A stretch of 64,000 nt of DNA from Bacteroidales bacterium CF (GTDB taxonomy: Bacteria > Bacteroidota > Bacteroidia > Bacteroidales > UBA932). Shown here piece after piece: positions 19,583 to 28,145 of this stretch. Location of the stretch: NCBI GenBank assembly GCA_000473305.1, contig CP006772.1:1798001-1862000 (forward strand). Reading direction: 5' to 3'. Below the pieces are notes generated by a model. It ran no database searches. It was given only the letters and a program-made list of their open reading frames with translations, and was not told the DNA's origin. A program made the position numbers and the translations under genes. The stretch's first letter is position 1, and each line of letters starts with the position of its first letter.

Positions 19583-21466
19583 TTAATATTTCAGCACCGG
19601 AGCACCAAGAGGTTTGAATGTAACAGAATTAAAGCCCTTTGTGTAAAACGCTGCAGCGGCTGCTGAAGGAGCTTTCTCAACATCATTGGCAATAAACGAT
19701 TCCAGTGTGTAATACTTGTTTGCTCTCGAGAGGATTCTCTTTACCATTGCCTCTCTTGAAGGAGCGCTGAAGTATAGGATATTATTTATCATACAGCTTG
19801 TGTTTTCAGCTCTCCATACACCGTATGTGAAGCCGTATGCACCTTCATAGGCTCCGACTCTCGAGTAACCATCTACTCCCACAAAGTGTTTCCATTTGAT
19901 GTTTGTCAGGTTTGAAACCAGATCAACGTTTGCAAAAAAGCCAAGAGAACTCCATTGATTGAACTCGGATATTGCTATCGTATTTATTGTCTGACCCTGG
20001 TTTGTAATGTACTCATCAGCCAGACCTCCCAGTCCGTGACCTATTGCTTCATGTATAAGCACATTTTTATAGAGGCTTCCAGAAGTGTTAGTCCTGACAA
20101 CCGGTGTCATGGCGAGAGCTTTTCCATCTGTCCACATATATGTTGTACCGGCATATCTGTCCTGATTGAGTAATAGTATTACCAATTTATTTGTAAGTGA
20201 TTCATCTGTCACTCCCGGTATCACTTTACAGTATTCAAATACTTTGTCATAATTGGAAGAGATGCTCGATCCACCATTAAAGCTAGAAGAGAATACAGTG
20301 TTTATTACAATACTCTTGTCTGACTGTGATACTCCACTCTGCACAGAGTATGAACCTACTTTATATATCCTAAAATTGTTCTTGTATGTTTTTAGAGGCT
20401 CTACATTAAATATCTCGTTTATACCCTCTGCCACTTCAAGGTTGAATTTTCCTCCCTCCTGGTAGTCCGCGGCAGTGTAACCATCTCCAATAAATATTAT
20501 CTCGGCTGCCTTTCTCCCGCTCCCCGGTTCTGTGGCTTCTAGAACCAACTGATATTCCTTTTCTGCCAACCCTTTTTTAATGCCTGTTGTAAATGTGTAA
20601 ATTGGAGTTGAGACACCTTCAAAACCATCATTTGCAGTAACTTTCCACCTGTAAGTAGTATTTTCGTCAAGATGTCGCGGCATGTAAACAGATGTCGAGG
20701 TCACAACACTATCCTTCCAGTTGACATTGTCCTTAGTATATGAAAGTGTATATGTTATGTTATCCCCGTCAGCATCGTTAGATGCTGTCCACGCAAAGTT
20801 TGTCAGTGTAGCAACATTGGTTGCATTTGCTGCCGGTGATGAGATCTGCGGTACAGTTGGAAGTGTGTTTGTAGACCTTGCCTGTGTTATTGTTATCACT
20901 TTACTCTCATTGGCATACTTGATAGTAATAAATGAACTGCGCGCCGGTCCGGAAGTGTTTTCAGGAACAGCTATATTTACAGAGGCATTGCCCTCTCCGG
21001 ACATTGTGGCTATTGACGCCCATGTGAGTGTCAAAGGCATCTCTATAATCCATTTTGTGTTTGAAGTAATAACAAGCTGACTTGTCGAGGCCGTTTTAGG
21101 GAAGCTAAGCTCAAGGCTGCTTGTGCTTAATTGTGCGTAATTCTGTGTGATGACAACCTCTTTTACAAGATCTTTGCTGACAATCTTTAAAGTAGCTGTT
21201 CTTGACTGAGAGGAGTAATTGTTCCCTGCAGATACGGTGATTGTTGCATCCCCCTTTCCGTTCGTAGGTGAGATAGTGCACCATGTCCCGGTAATGGTTG
21301 CTGTCCAGTTTGTATTTGCTGTAAACTGGACCTCTGCTGTTGACTCATTGGTAGGTAATGTAACGTCTGCCTGGGGAAGCTCTATCTGGGGCACTATATC
21401 TTTTTCACAAGCTATCAGAGAGATAGCAACTATGATTAATATCGTGGTTTTTAATATCAGTTTCAT
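19583..21466 (-). CDS. Secreted lipoprotein with BACON-like domains and an M64 metallopeptidase domain
   Basis: 627 residues. A lipoprotein signal ends at LIAC (Cys about residue 20), so the protein is probably attached to the outer membrane. Two BACON-like beta domains follow (TANTNWTATITGTWCTISP with VVITQNY, and ITSNTKWIIEMP with VITITQARS), then an FN3-like module (about 205-295) ending TYRWKVTANDGFEG. The C-terminal domain has HEAIGHGLGGLADEY at about 472-486, the HExxH-xxx-G-LxDEY zinc signature of the M64 (IgA peptidase) family, with His472, His477 and Asp484 as likely ligands and Glu473 as catalytic base. The substrate is not known; family members cleave IgA or host and diet proteins. 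The gene is convergent with rpoC and stands alone. Confidence 0.88.
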   Translation of the reverse strand: MKLILKTTILIIVAISLIACEKDIVPQIELPQADVTLPTNESTAEVQFTANTNWTATITGTWCTISPTNGKGDATITVSAGNNYSSQSRTATLKIVSKDLVKEVVITQNYAQLSTSSLELSFPKTASTSQLVITSNTKWIIEMPLTLTWASIATMSGEGNASVNIAVPENTSGPARSSFITIKYANESKVITITQARSTNTLPTVPQISSPAANATNVATLTNFAWTASNDADGDNITYTLSYTKDNVNWKDSVVTSTSVYMPRHLDENTTYRWKVTANDGFEGVSTPIYTFTTGIKKGLAEKEYQLVLEATEPGSGRKAAEIIFIGDGYTAADYQEGGKFNLEVAEGINEIFNVEPLKTYKNNFRIYKVGSYSVQSGVSQSDKSIVINTVFSSSFNGGSSISSNYDKVFEYCKVIPGVTDESLTNKLVILLLNQDRYAGTTYMWTDGKALAMTPVVRTNTSGSLYKNVLIHEAIGHGLGGLADEYITNQGQTINTIAISEFNQWSSLGFFANVDLVSNLTNIKWKHFVGVDGYSRVGAYEGAYGFTYGVWRAENTSCMINNILYFSAPSREAMVKRILSRANKYYTLESFIANDVEKAPSAAAAAFYTKGFNSVTFKPLGAPVLKY

Positions 21467-21485
21467 ATTTAAGGTTTCATTTATA

Positions 21486-21493
21486 CAAAGTTA
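21486..21493 (-). promoter_or_regulatory. -7 box of the M64 peptidase gene
   Basis: On the minus strand this reads TAACTTTG, a perfect TAnnTTTG box, 19 bases before the ATG. No clear -33 TTTG is visible at the expected distance. Confidence 0.45.
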
Positions 21494-21519
21494 ATAATAA
21501 TAACGCAATCATCAGGCCA

Positions 21520-21557
21520 GAAAAAAAGAGGGTGCAAAAATCATTTTTGCACCCTCT
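21520..21557 (-). terminator. Rho-independent terminator of the tlpA-like gene
   Basis: AGAGGGTGCAAAAA and its complement TTTTTGCACCCTCT (21527-21540 and 21544-21557) form a perfect 14-bp stem with a 3-base loop. On the minus strand a run of seven T follows (21520-21526). It lies 27 bases past the stop of the thioredoxin-like gene. Confidence 0.92.
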
Positions 21558-21584
21558 CCGGATATTAACGCAATAACTGAAATG

Positions 21585-22721
21585 TTATTGTTTAACCTCT
21601 GCACTCTTTAATGAGTCAATGTAGCCTTTTACAAATCCGGAAATCTCCTCTTCTGACACCTGTCTTCTAAGAATATTTCCATTCTGGTCAACAAATATGT
21701 TTTGCGGTATGTACCTTACATGATACTTTTTGGCAACTTCGCTATCCCAGTACTTCAGTTCTGACACCTGTGCCCACTCAAGTTTGTCATCAGCAATAGC
21801 TTTATTCCATAATTCTGCATCTTTGTCAAGTGAGACTCCGAGTATGCCGAATCCGGACTTGTTCATCTCCTTGTATATTTTTACAAGTTTCGGGTTGAAT
21901 TGACGGCAAGGGCTGCACCAACCTGCCCAGAAATCAATCATTGTTATCTTGTTCTGTGCGTAGACGCTTGATAAAGAAACCTGGTTGCCCTTAGGATCAC
22001 TCAACGTAAATTCAGGAGCCTTCATTCCCGGAGCCAGGCTCTTTAGTGTTGTAATGTCTGATTCCAAGTCAGCAACATAAGTATTTGCTGCAAATTCAGG
22101 TAAAGCTTTGAAAGATGCCAGTTTAGCCTCGGCATCCTCAATTTTGAAACTCTCCAGGTTTCTAACATACTGAATAAGAGTGTATGGAGAGACAGGATTG
22201 TTCACATAAAAGAGAGAGTCGTATGCAGCCATCTCCTTTTGCATTTTTTCATAGAGAGAATCTATAGCCATCTTACGCTCCGGAGTTGTTGCAGGATTCT
22301 CATACTCGGCAAAGAGCTCCTCCATCTTATAGGACTTTGCCAATGAATCTTTCTTCGCATTGAGTGAATTCACGAGATCATTGGTAACACCACCCTTGAC
22401 TACAGCCTTGCTGAAATCCTCTTTTGCAGCTTCAATGGTGTAATTTGCATTTTCAAGGAAAAGCGTGATTCTTCCTTTTACACCCTCTATTGTTATAGCA
22501 TATGTATCCGGAGTTGCAACGCTTCCTTCAAATACAAATTTTCCATCTGCCAGATCAGCTGTATCCTTTATAGGATTTGTACGGGAGAAATTCTGAAGAT
22601 AGACCTTACCTGAAGTAAGACTGTCCCCGGTAACTGTTCCCTCGATCTTGTAGGAGTTTTCCTTTTGTCCTGTACAGGCAAACAGGCCTATTACAGCGAC
22701 CAACAAAAATAGTTTTCTCAT
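21585..22721 (-). CDS. TlpA-like thioredoxin-fold lipoprotein with DUF4369-type N-terminal domain
   Basis: 378 residues. The lipoprotein signal MRKLFLLVAVIGLFACTGQK places it in the envelope. The N-terminal region (about 25-125) resembles the DUF4369 beta domain common in Bacteroidota (YKIEGTVTGDSLTSGKVYLQ). A helical linker follows, then an AhpC/TSA-thioredoxin domain with FWAGWCSPCRQF (Cys269 and Cys272) and the cis-Pro region VRYIPQNIFVDQNG. It probably acts as a periplasmic-side thiol-disulfide reductase; the partner is unknown. It lies 22 bases after the carbonic anhydrase-like gene and is likely co-transcribed with it. Confidence 0.9.
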   Translation of the reverse strand: MRKLFLLVAVIGLFACTGQKENSYKIEGTVTGDSLTSGKVYLQNFSRTNPIKDTADLADGKFVFEGSVATPDTYAITIEGVKGRITLFLENANYTIEAAKEDFSKAVVKGGVTNDLVNSLNAKKDSLAKSYKMEELFAEYENPATTPERKMAIDSLYEKMQKEMAAYDSLFYVNNPVSPYTLIQYVRNLESFKIEDAEAKLASFKALPEFAANTYVADLESDITTLKSLAPGMKAPEFTLSDPKGNQVSLSSVYAQNKITMIDFWAGWCSPCRQFNPKLVKIYKEMNKSGFGILGVSLDKDAELWNKAIADDKLEWAQVSELKYWDSEVAKKYHVRYIPQNIFVDQNGNILRRQVSEEEISGFVKGYIDSLKSAEVKQ

Positions 22722-22743
22722 GGCTTTTAATATTGGTTAGTAG

Positions 22744-23262
22744 TTATTTTTCATCTTCTTTATACCACTCCTTGTACATCATGTAACCCTGGGCATTCTT
22801 GTGAGCCGCTTTTCCAATCTCCTCAGACCCCTCTTTTACTTTTTTTGCGGGTACACCTGCATATACACCCGGTTCGAGTTCGGCATTGCTGAGGACAACT
22901 GCCCCTGCTGCTATGATCGTGTTGTCCGGTATAATCGCGTTATCCATAAGGATTGCACCCATACCTACGAGGACATTACTCCCTACCGTAGCTCCGTGAA
23001 TTATTGCATTGTGTCCGACAGACACATCGTTGCCAACCTCTACGACAGACCTTTTATATAAGGTATGTAAAACTGCTCCGTCCTGTATGTTGACCCTGTC
23101 TCCGATCCTTATAGGATTCACATCACCTCTCAGAACCGCACCGTACCAAATACTGCAATCGTTCCCGATAACAACATCTCCAATGATGGCAGCATTTTCC
23201 GCAATAAAGCATCTTTCACCAATCTTCGGTTCTACTCCGTTTAATTTCCTGATAATTGCCAT
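22744..23262 (-). CDS. Gamma-class carbonic anhydrase-like hexapeptide-repeat protein
   Basis: 172 residues of left-handed beta-helix hexapeptide repeats (IGDVVIGNDCSIWYGAVLRGDV...). Three histidines (His66, His84, His89, the last two as HNAIIH) occupy the positions of the zinc ligands of gamma carbonic anhydrases of the YrdA/PaaY type. The Arg and Asp of RGDVNPIRIGDRVNIQDG are also conserved. The cytoplasmic product probably forms a trimer. CO2 hydration activity has been hard to show for many YrdA members, so the enzymatic role is inferred. It is the first gene of a two-gene minus-strand unit with the thioredoxin-like lipoprotein and is divergent from korA. Confidence 0.88.
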   Translation of the reverse strand: MAIIRKLNGVEPKIGERCFIAENAAIIGDVVIGNDCSIWYGAVLRGDVNPIRIGDRVNIQDGAVLHTLYKRSVVEVGNDVSVGHNAIIHGATVGSNVLVGMGAILMDNAIIPDNTIIAAGAVVLSNAELEPGVYAGVPAKKVKEGSEEIGKAAHKNAQGYMMYKEWYKEDEK

Positions 23263-23283
23263 ATAACCTGTTTATATAAAACA

Positions 23284-23316
23284 CAAAAGTACAATTTTTT
23301 AAGATAAGGTTACAAC
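23284..23316 (-). promoter_or_regulatory. Promoter of the carbonic anhydrase-like gene
   Basis: On the minus strand GTTG (23313-23316), 21 bases, then TACTTTTG (23284-23291), a perfect TAnnTTTG box 21 bases before the ATG. Confidence 0.5.
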
Positions 23317-23436
23317 CTAATATAAAACTTAGGAAAATCATTTTTGGAAATTAGCAAAATAGTGGCTAAAATTGCAAAATTATAAGGAACGAGTCTTAAA
23401 TATCTTATGATATCAAACTCATTATTTATAATTTTG

Positions 23437-23456
23437 TGTCAAATTTATATTTGACA
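23437..23456. promoter_or_regulatory. 20-bp dyad, candidate operator upstream of korA
   Basis: TGTCAAAT (23437-23444), TTAT, ATTTGACA (23449-23456) is a perfect inverted repeat with 8-base arms. It ends 28 bases before the korA -7 box, a usual place for a dimeric regulator. The regulator is unknown. Confidence 0.5.
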
Positions 23457-23484
23457 TTAGTGGTTTCCGAATTAGAATAATAGC

Positions 23485-23492
23485 TACATTTG
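23485..23492 (+). promoter_or_regulatory. -7 box of the korAB-gdhA operon
   Basis: TACATTTG is a perfect TAnnTTTG box 25 bases before the korA ATG. The upstream -33 element is weak (GTTTCC about 18 bases before). Confidence 0.5.
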
Positions 23493-23517
23493 TAGATAAT
23501 TTCATATAAAATTATTT

Positions 23518-25353
23518 ATGCAACACAAAGTTATTGACACAAAAGAAGTCGTAATCAGGTTCACAGGAGACTCCGGGGATGGCATGCAGCTGACCGGGAC
23601 ACTGTTTGCCGATGCCTCGGCATTGTACGGGAATGAGATCTCAACTTTCCCTGACTACCCTGCAGAAATACGTGCACCTCAAGGCACAGTATCAGGCGTT
23701 TCCGGTTTTCAAGTAAATATAGGTAGTGGAGAGATAAAGACTCCGGGTGATTTCTGCGATGTTCTCGTAGCAATGAACCCTGCAGCTCTCAAGGCAAATG
23801 CCAAATGGGCAAAACCGACGGCAACCATAATTCTTGATTCGGATACATTTGATGAAAAGGGTATTCTTAAAGCCGGTTTCAGGACTATGGACCCGGTCAA
23901 GGAGCTGAACATAGACGACAGGAACATAGTATACGCTGCAATCTCATCACTCACTAAAGAGAGTCTTAAAGACAGCGGCCTTGATCCGAAAGCAATTATC
24001 AGATCTAAGAATATGTTCACACTCGGTATGTGCTACTTCATGTTCAACAGACCAACTGAATCAACCTTTGCATATATAGACAAGAAGTTCCGCAAGAAAC
24101 CGGAGATTGCAGCTGCCAACAAGAAGGTGCTGATGGATGGTTTCAACTATGCAGGCAACATACATGCAATTCCTAACACATATACCATTAAGCCGGCCAA
24201 GCTTGAAAAAGGCATTTACAGGAACATCAATGGTAACCAGGCTACAGCATGGGGATTGATAGCTGCTTCGGAAAAGTCAGGAAGACCTTTGTTCTGCGGT
24301 TCTTATCCTATCACTCCTGCGACAAGCATACTTGAAGAGCTTGCCCTCCGCAAAGACCTGGGAGTTAAAACCCTTCAGTGCGAAGACGAGATTTCGGGTA
24401 TCTGTACTGCAATTGGTGCATCTTATGCCGGCAACTTTGCCGTGACAACAACTTCCGGTCCCGGTCTCTCATTAAAGATTGAGGCTCTCGGTCTGGCAAT
24501 GATAACAGAGCTTCCTCTTGTGCTTGTTGATGTGCAGAGAGGTGGCCCATCAACAGGTATCCCTACAAAGACAGAACAGACAGACCTGAATCAGGCGCTA
24601 TACGGAAGAAACGGAGAGTGCCCTATAGCTGTTATTGCTGCACATTCACCTTCACACTGTTTCGAAGCAGCATTCTATGCAGGTAAATATGCCATGGAAC
24701 ATATGATGCCTGTCATACTACTTACAGAGGGTTTTATAGGTAATGGCTCTGAACCTTGGAAAGTTCCTTCAATGAAGGACTTCCCTGAAATCAACCCGCC
24801 TATTATCACAACACCTGAAGAGACACCGTTCTGGCCATACAAGAGAGACGAGAAAACCCTTGCACGCCGCTGGGCTTTCCCCGGAACAGTAGGCCTTGAG
24901 CACCGCGTTGGCGGTCTTGAGAAGAACAACAACGGAGCTGTATCCTCTGATCCTCTTGTACATGAAAGAATGGTTGCCGAGAGGGCCGAAAAGGTACAGC
25001 GTCTTGCTAATTATATTCCAGAACAAAAAGTTATCGGAGAAGAGAGCGGAGAGGTTCTCATCGTAGGATGGGGAGGAACATTCGGTCATCTTTACACAGC
25101 CGTGAAAGAGCTGCACGAACAGGGCAAGAGTGTATCCCTGGCTCATTTTGATTATATATTTCCTCTGCCAAAGAACACTGAGAAGATACTATCAAGTTTC
25201 AAGAAAATTATCGTTTGCGAGCTTAACAGCGGACAATTTGCGAACTATCTCAGGACTCAGCATCAACAATTCAACTATCATCAGTACAACAAGATACAAG
25301 GTCAGCCTTTTATCGTAAAGGAGATAGTTGATGCAGTAAACGCTTTATTATAA
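23518..25353 (+). CDS. korA: 2-oxoglutarate:ferredoxin oxidoreductase subunit alpha (gamma-alpha fusion)
   Basis: 611 residues. With KorB it converts 2-oxoglutarate and CoA to succinyl-CoA with reduction of ferredoxin, or the reverse. The N-terminal third is the gamma domain (VIRFTGDSGDGMQLTGTLFA to about residue 190); the alpha (pyrimidine-binding) domain begins near residue 225 with GNQATAWGLIAASEKSGRPL and the conserved YPITPAT. It includes DEISGICTAIGASYAG and the TTSGPGLSLKIEALGLA signature. The C-terminal domain ends FIVKEIVDAVNALL. The fused two-subunit architecture is typical of Bacteroidota. It is followed after 20 bases by korB. Confidence 0.93.
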   Translation: MQHKVIDTKEVVIRFTGDSGDGMQLTGTLFADASALYGNEISTFPDYPAEIRAPQGTVSGVSGFQVNIGSGEIKTPGDFCDVLVAMNPAALKANAKWAKPTATIILDSDTFDEKGILKAGFRTMDPVKELNIDDRNIVYAAISSLTKESLKDSGLDPKAIIRSKNMFTLGMCYFMFNRPTESTFAYIDKKFRKKPEIAAANKKVLMDGFNYAGNIHAIPNTYTIKPAKLEKGIYRNINGNQATAWGLIAASEKSGRPLFCGSYPITPATSILEELALRKDLGVKTLQCEDEISGICTAIGASYAGNFAVTTTSGPGLSLKIEALGLAMITELPLVLVDVQRGGPSTGIPTKTEQTDLNQALYGRNGECPIAVIAAHSPSHCFEAAFYAGKYAMEHMMPVILLTEGFIGNGSEPWKVPSMKDFPEINPPIITTPEETPFWPYKRDEKTLARRWAFPGTVGLEHRVGGLEKNNNGAVSSDPLVHERMVAERAEKVQRLANYIPEQKVIGEESGEVLIVGWGGTFGHLYTAVKELHEQGKSVSLAHFDYIFPLPKNTEKILSSFKKIIVCELNSGQFANYLRTQHQQFNYHQYNKIQGQPFIVKEIVDAVNALL

Positions 25354-25373
25354 TCTCAATAACCAGAAACATC

Positions 25374-26396
25374 ATGGAATTAAAATATACACCACAGGAT
25401 TTTAAAAGCAATCAAGAGGTAAAATGGTGCCCTGGTTGCGGAGACCACGCCATTCTGGCATCGGTTCAGAGAGCAATGCCGGATATATGCGATGCACTTA
25501 ACTATACAAGAGAGCGTTTTGTATTTGTTTCCGGAATCGGTTGTTCATCACGTTTTCCTTATTACATGAACACCTACGGATTCCACGGTATTCACGGCAG
25601 GGCCTCTGCCATATCAACCGGAGTCAAGGTTGCCAATCCGACTCTCACAGTATGGCAGATAACCGGAGACGGTGATGCCCTTGCAATCGGAGGTAACCAT
25701 TTCATACACGCTATCAGAAGAAATATTGATATCAATATCATACTTTTCAACAATCAGATTTACGGCCTTACAAAAGGACAATACTCCCCTACTTCAAAAC
25801 TGGGAATGGTGACAAAGACATCTCCTTTCGGAACTGTTGAGCACCCTTTCAATCCCGGAGCTTTGGTACTCGGAGCAAGAGGAACATTCTTCGCAAGAAG
25901 CCTTGACGTTGAGCTCAAGCTTACTCAGGACATCATGCTTGCTTCCGCAAAACACGACGGCACAGCTGTTACCGAAGTCCTTGTAAACTGCGTTATATTT
26001 AACGACAAGACTCACGCAACCATTTCCGACAAGGAGAACAGAGCCGACAGGACAATTGTCCTGAAACACGGTGAGCCTATGATTTTCGGTAAAAACCGAG
26101 ACAAAGGGCTTATCCTCGTGGGCAGGACACTGAAAGTTGTCAAGATTGGTGAGGGCGGCATAACCGAGAAAGATATTCTCATACATGACGCAGAGGAGGA
26201 GAATCCTGGTCTCCACTCTATGCTTATTGACATGAAGTATCCTGAACTACCTATAGCACTTGGTGTTATCCGTGCCGTAAAGGATAAAACATACGACGAC
26301 AATGTCCGAGATCAGGTTATTGATGTGAAGGAACATGCACAGATTCACAACATGGACGAACTCTTAAGGAGTGGATCAACATGGGAAGTCAAATAA
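25374..26396 (+). CDS. korB: 2-oxoglutarate:ferredoxin oxidoreductase subunit beta
   Basis: 340 residues. Thiamine-diphosphate-binding partner of KorA. KWCPGCGDHAIL near the N-terminus holds two of the cysteines expected for the iron-sulfur cluster, and the TPP motif ITGDGDALAIGGNHFIHAIR ends with FNNQIYGLTKGQYSPTS. The ferredoxin-coupled enzyme indicates anaerobic or microaerobic metabolism. The adjoining gdhA consumes or produces 2-oxoglutarate, so the operon controls this carbon-nitrogen branch point. The substrate (2-oxoglutarate rather than another 2-oxoacid) is inferred from subunit layout and neighbours. Confidence 0.93.
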   Translation: MELKYTPQDFKSNQEVKWCPGCGDHAILASVQRAMPDICDALNYTRERFVFVSGIGCSSRFPYYMNTYGFHGIHGRASAISTGVKVANPTLTVWQITGDGDALAIGGNHFIHAIRRNIDINIILFNNQIYGLTKGQYSPTSKLGMVTKTSPFGTVEHPFNPGALVLGARGTFFARSLDVELKLTQDIMLASAKHDGTAVTEVLVNCVIFNDKTHATISDKENRADRTIVLKHGEPMIFGKNRDKGLILVGRTLKVVKIGEGGITEKDILIHDAEEENPGLHSMLIDMKYPELPIALGVIRAVKDKTYDDNVRDQVIDVKEHAQIHNMDELLRSGSTWEVK

Positions 26397-26445
26397 TTAA
26401 ACCTTGATTTAAACATAAAATCACCAAACATTAATAAAAAACATT

Positions 26446-27783
26446 ATGAAAGTAACAGAAATTATGGCCGAACTTGAAAAGAAACATGGCCATGAGAAAG
26501 AGTACTTGCAAGCAGTTCACGAAGTCCTTGAATCTATCGAGGACATTTACAACCAACATCCTGAATTTGAAAAGGCGAAGATCATTGAAAGACTGGTTGA
26601 ACCAGACCGTATCTTTACTTTCCGTATTTCATGGGTTGACGATAAGGGAGACGTTCAGAACAACCTCGCTTACCGTGTTCAGTTCAACAATGCGATAGGC
26701 CCATACAAGGGAGGTATCCGTTTCCATCCTTCAGTAAACCCTTCAATTCTTAAGTTCCTTGGTTTCGAGCAGACATATAAGAATGCTCTTACAACTCTCC
26801 CTATGGGTGGTGGTAAAGGTGGTTCAGATTTCAACCCAAAAGGAAAATCTGACAACGAAATCATGCGCTTCTGCCAGGCATACATCACTGAGTTATGGCG
26901 CCACATCGGGCCTGATACAGATGTACCGGCAGGTGACATAGGAGTTGGCGGACGTGAGGTTGGTTACATGTACGGCATGTACAAGAAGCTTGCACGCGAA
27001 AACACAGGCGTTCTTACAGGAAAAGGTGCTACTTTCGGTGGTTCACTTATCCGTCCTGAGGCTACAGGTTTCGGTGCTGTTTATTTTGTTACACATATGC
27101 TCAAGACTAAGGGTATCGATATTAAAGGCAAGAGAGTTTCTGTATCTGGTTTTGGTAACGTAGCATGGGGTGCTGCCCTTAAGGCAACCGAACTTGGTGC
27201 TAAAGTTGTTGCATTATCAGGTCCTGACGGCGTTATTATCGACGAGGCAGGTATGAACGAGGAGAAGATCGCCTATATGCTCGAGCTTCGTGCTTCAAAC
27301 AATGACGTTGTTGCTCCTTACGCAACGAAGTTCCCGGGTTCGCAATTCATCCCTGGCAAGAAATCTTTCAGTGTTAAGGTTGACATTGCCATGCCTTGCG
27401 CATTCCAGAACGAGCTTAACGGTGACGATGCAAGAGAGCTTATCAAAAACGGTGTAACTTGTGTTGCCGAGGTTTCAAACATGGGTTGTACTCCTGAAGC
27501 TATCGAGGAGTTCATCAAAGCAAAGGTTCTGTTTGCCCCTGGTAAGGCTGTCAACGCAGGTGGTGTTGCAGTTTCAGGTCTTGAAATGACTCAGAATGCA
27601 ATGCACATAAGCTGGACAGCAGAAGAGGTAGATGCCAAGCTGAAACAGATTATGAATAGTATTCACGATGCTTGTATCAAATACGGAACACAGGCTGACG
27701 GATATGTTAACTATGTTAAGGGTGCGAACATTGCAGGCTTTATGAAGGTTGCACAAGCTACTCTTGAGCAAGGCGTTATCTAG
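26446..27783 (+). CDS. gdhA: Glutamate dehydrogenase
   Basis: 445 residues, the length of hexameric bacterial NADP-type GDH. It interconverts 2-oxoglutarate plus ammonium and glutamate. The catalytic region has PMGGGKGGSDFNPKGKS with the substrate-binding lysine (K124) and DVPAGDIGVGGREVGYMYG. The Rossmann domain starts KRVSVSGFGNVAWGAA. NADP preference is inferred from length and similarity to Bacteroides GdhA rather than shown. It follows korB by 49 bases and ends at a strong terminator, so it probably closes the korA-korB-gdhA operon. Confidence 0.96.
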   Translation: MKVTEIMAELEKKHGHEKEYLQAVHEVLESIEDIYNQHPEFEKAKIIERLVEPDRIFTFRISWVDDKGDVQNNLAYRVQFNNAIGPYKGGIRFHPSVNPSILKFLGFEQTYKNALTTLPMGGGKGGSDFNPKGKSDNEIMRFCQAYITELWRHIGPDTDVPAGDIGVGGREVGYMYGMYKKLARENTGVLTGKGATFGGSLIRPEATGFGAVYFVTHMLKTKGIDIKGKRVSVSGFGNVAWGAALKATELGAKVVALSGPDGVIIDEAGMNEEKIAYMLELRASNNDVVAPYATKFPGSQFIPGKKSFSVKVDIAMPCAFQNELNGDDARELIKNGVTCVAEVSNMGCTPEAIEEFIKAKVLFAPGKAVNAGGVAVSGLEMTQNAMHISWTAEEVDAKLKQIMNSIHDACIKYGTQADGYVNYVKGANIAGFMKVAQATLEQGVI

Positions 27784-27818
27784 AAACCATCGTAGATCTG
27801 TTACGATTTAATACTTGA

Positions 27819-27850
27819 AAAGGCTGACTTTTAAAAGTCAGCCTTTTTTT
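27819..27850 (+). terminator. Rho-independent terminator after gdhA
   Basis: AAAGGCTGACTTTT followed immediately by its reverse complement gives a 28-base near-perfect palindrome (27819-27846) with a run of eight T overlapping its 3' end. Confidence 0.92.
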
Positions 27851-27877
27851 TGTCCAGTAGTGTAAAAGAAAGAGGCA

Positions 27878-27956
27878 ACTTTCATTTTGTAACCACTTTT
27901 TTGTAATGTAAAACCAATAGTGATATGCAGAAGGAGTTACTTTCATTTTAATACCA
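27878..27956 (+). promoter_or_regulatory. Pair of 18-bp direct repeats upstream of susC
   Basis: ACTTTCATTTTGTAACCA (27878-27895) and ACTTTCATTTTAATACCA (27939-27956) match at 15 of 18 positions and start 61 bases apart. They lie 120-200 bases upstream of the susC -7 box inside a very AT-rich 295-base leader region that contains no gene. They are candidate regulator sites; no regulator gene is adjacent. Confidence 0.45.
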
Positions 27957-28079
27957 ATTATTGATTTTTTTGGATATTTTAATAGTTTTATTATATTATT
28001 GGTTAAAATTCGGCAGAATATAATTTCAAATAAATAATCAAATTATTCGTTTCTTGTTTTTTTTTGTGGAGAAAAATTT

Positions 28080-28087
28080 TAACTTTG
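28080..28087 (+). promoter_or_regulatory. -7 box of the susCD operon
   Basis: TAACTTTG, a perfect TAnnTTTG box, 58 bases before the susC ATG. The stretch upstream is T-rich with no clean -33 TTTG at 19 bases. Confidence 0.5.
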
Positions 28088-28145
28088 TCAGTACTAAGAT
28101 TATTTTACTTAACTAGACTAAAATTATTAACTAAAACTTTCGTAC

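Noticed and set aside
27784-28145. Riboswitch or small RNA upstream of susC
   Set aside because: No conserved riboswitch core was seen; only AT-rich sequence, two direct repeats and a -7 box.
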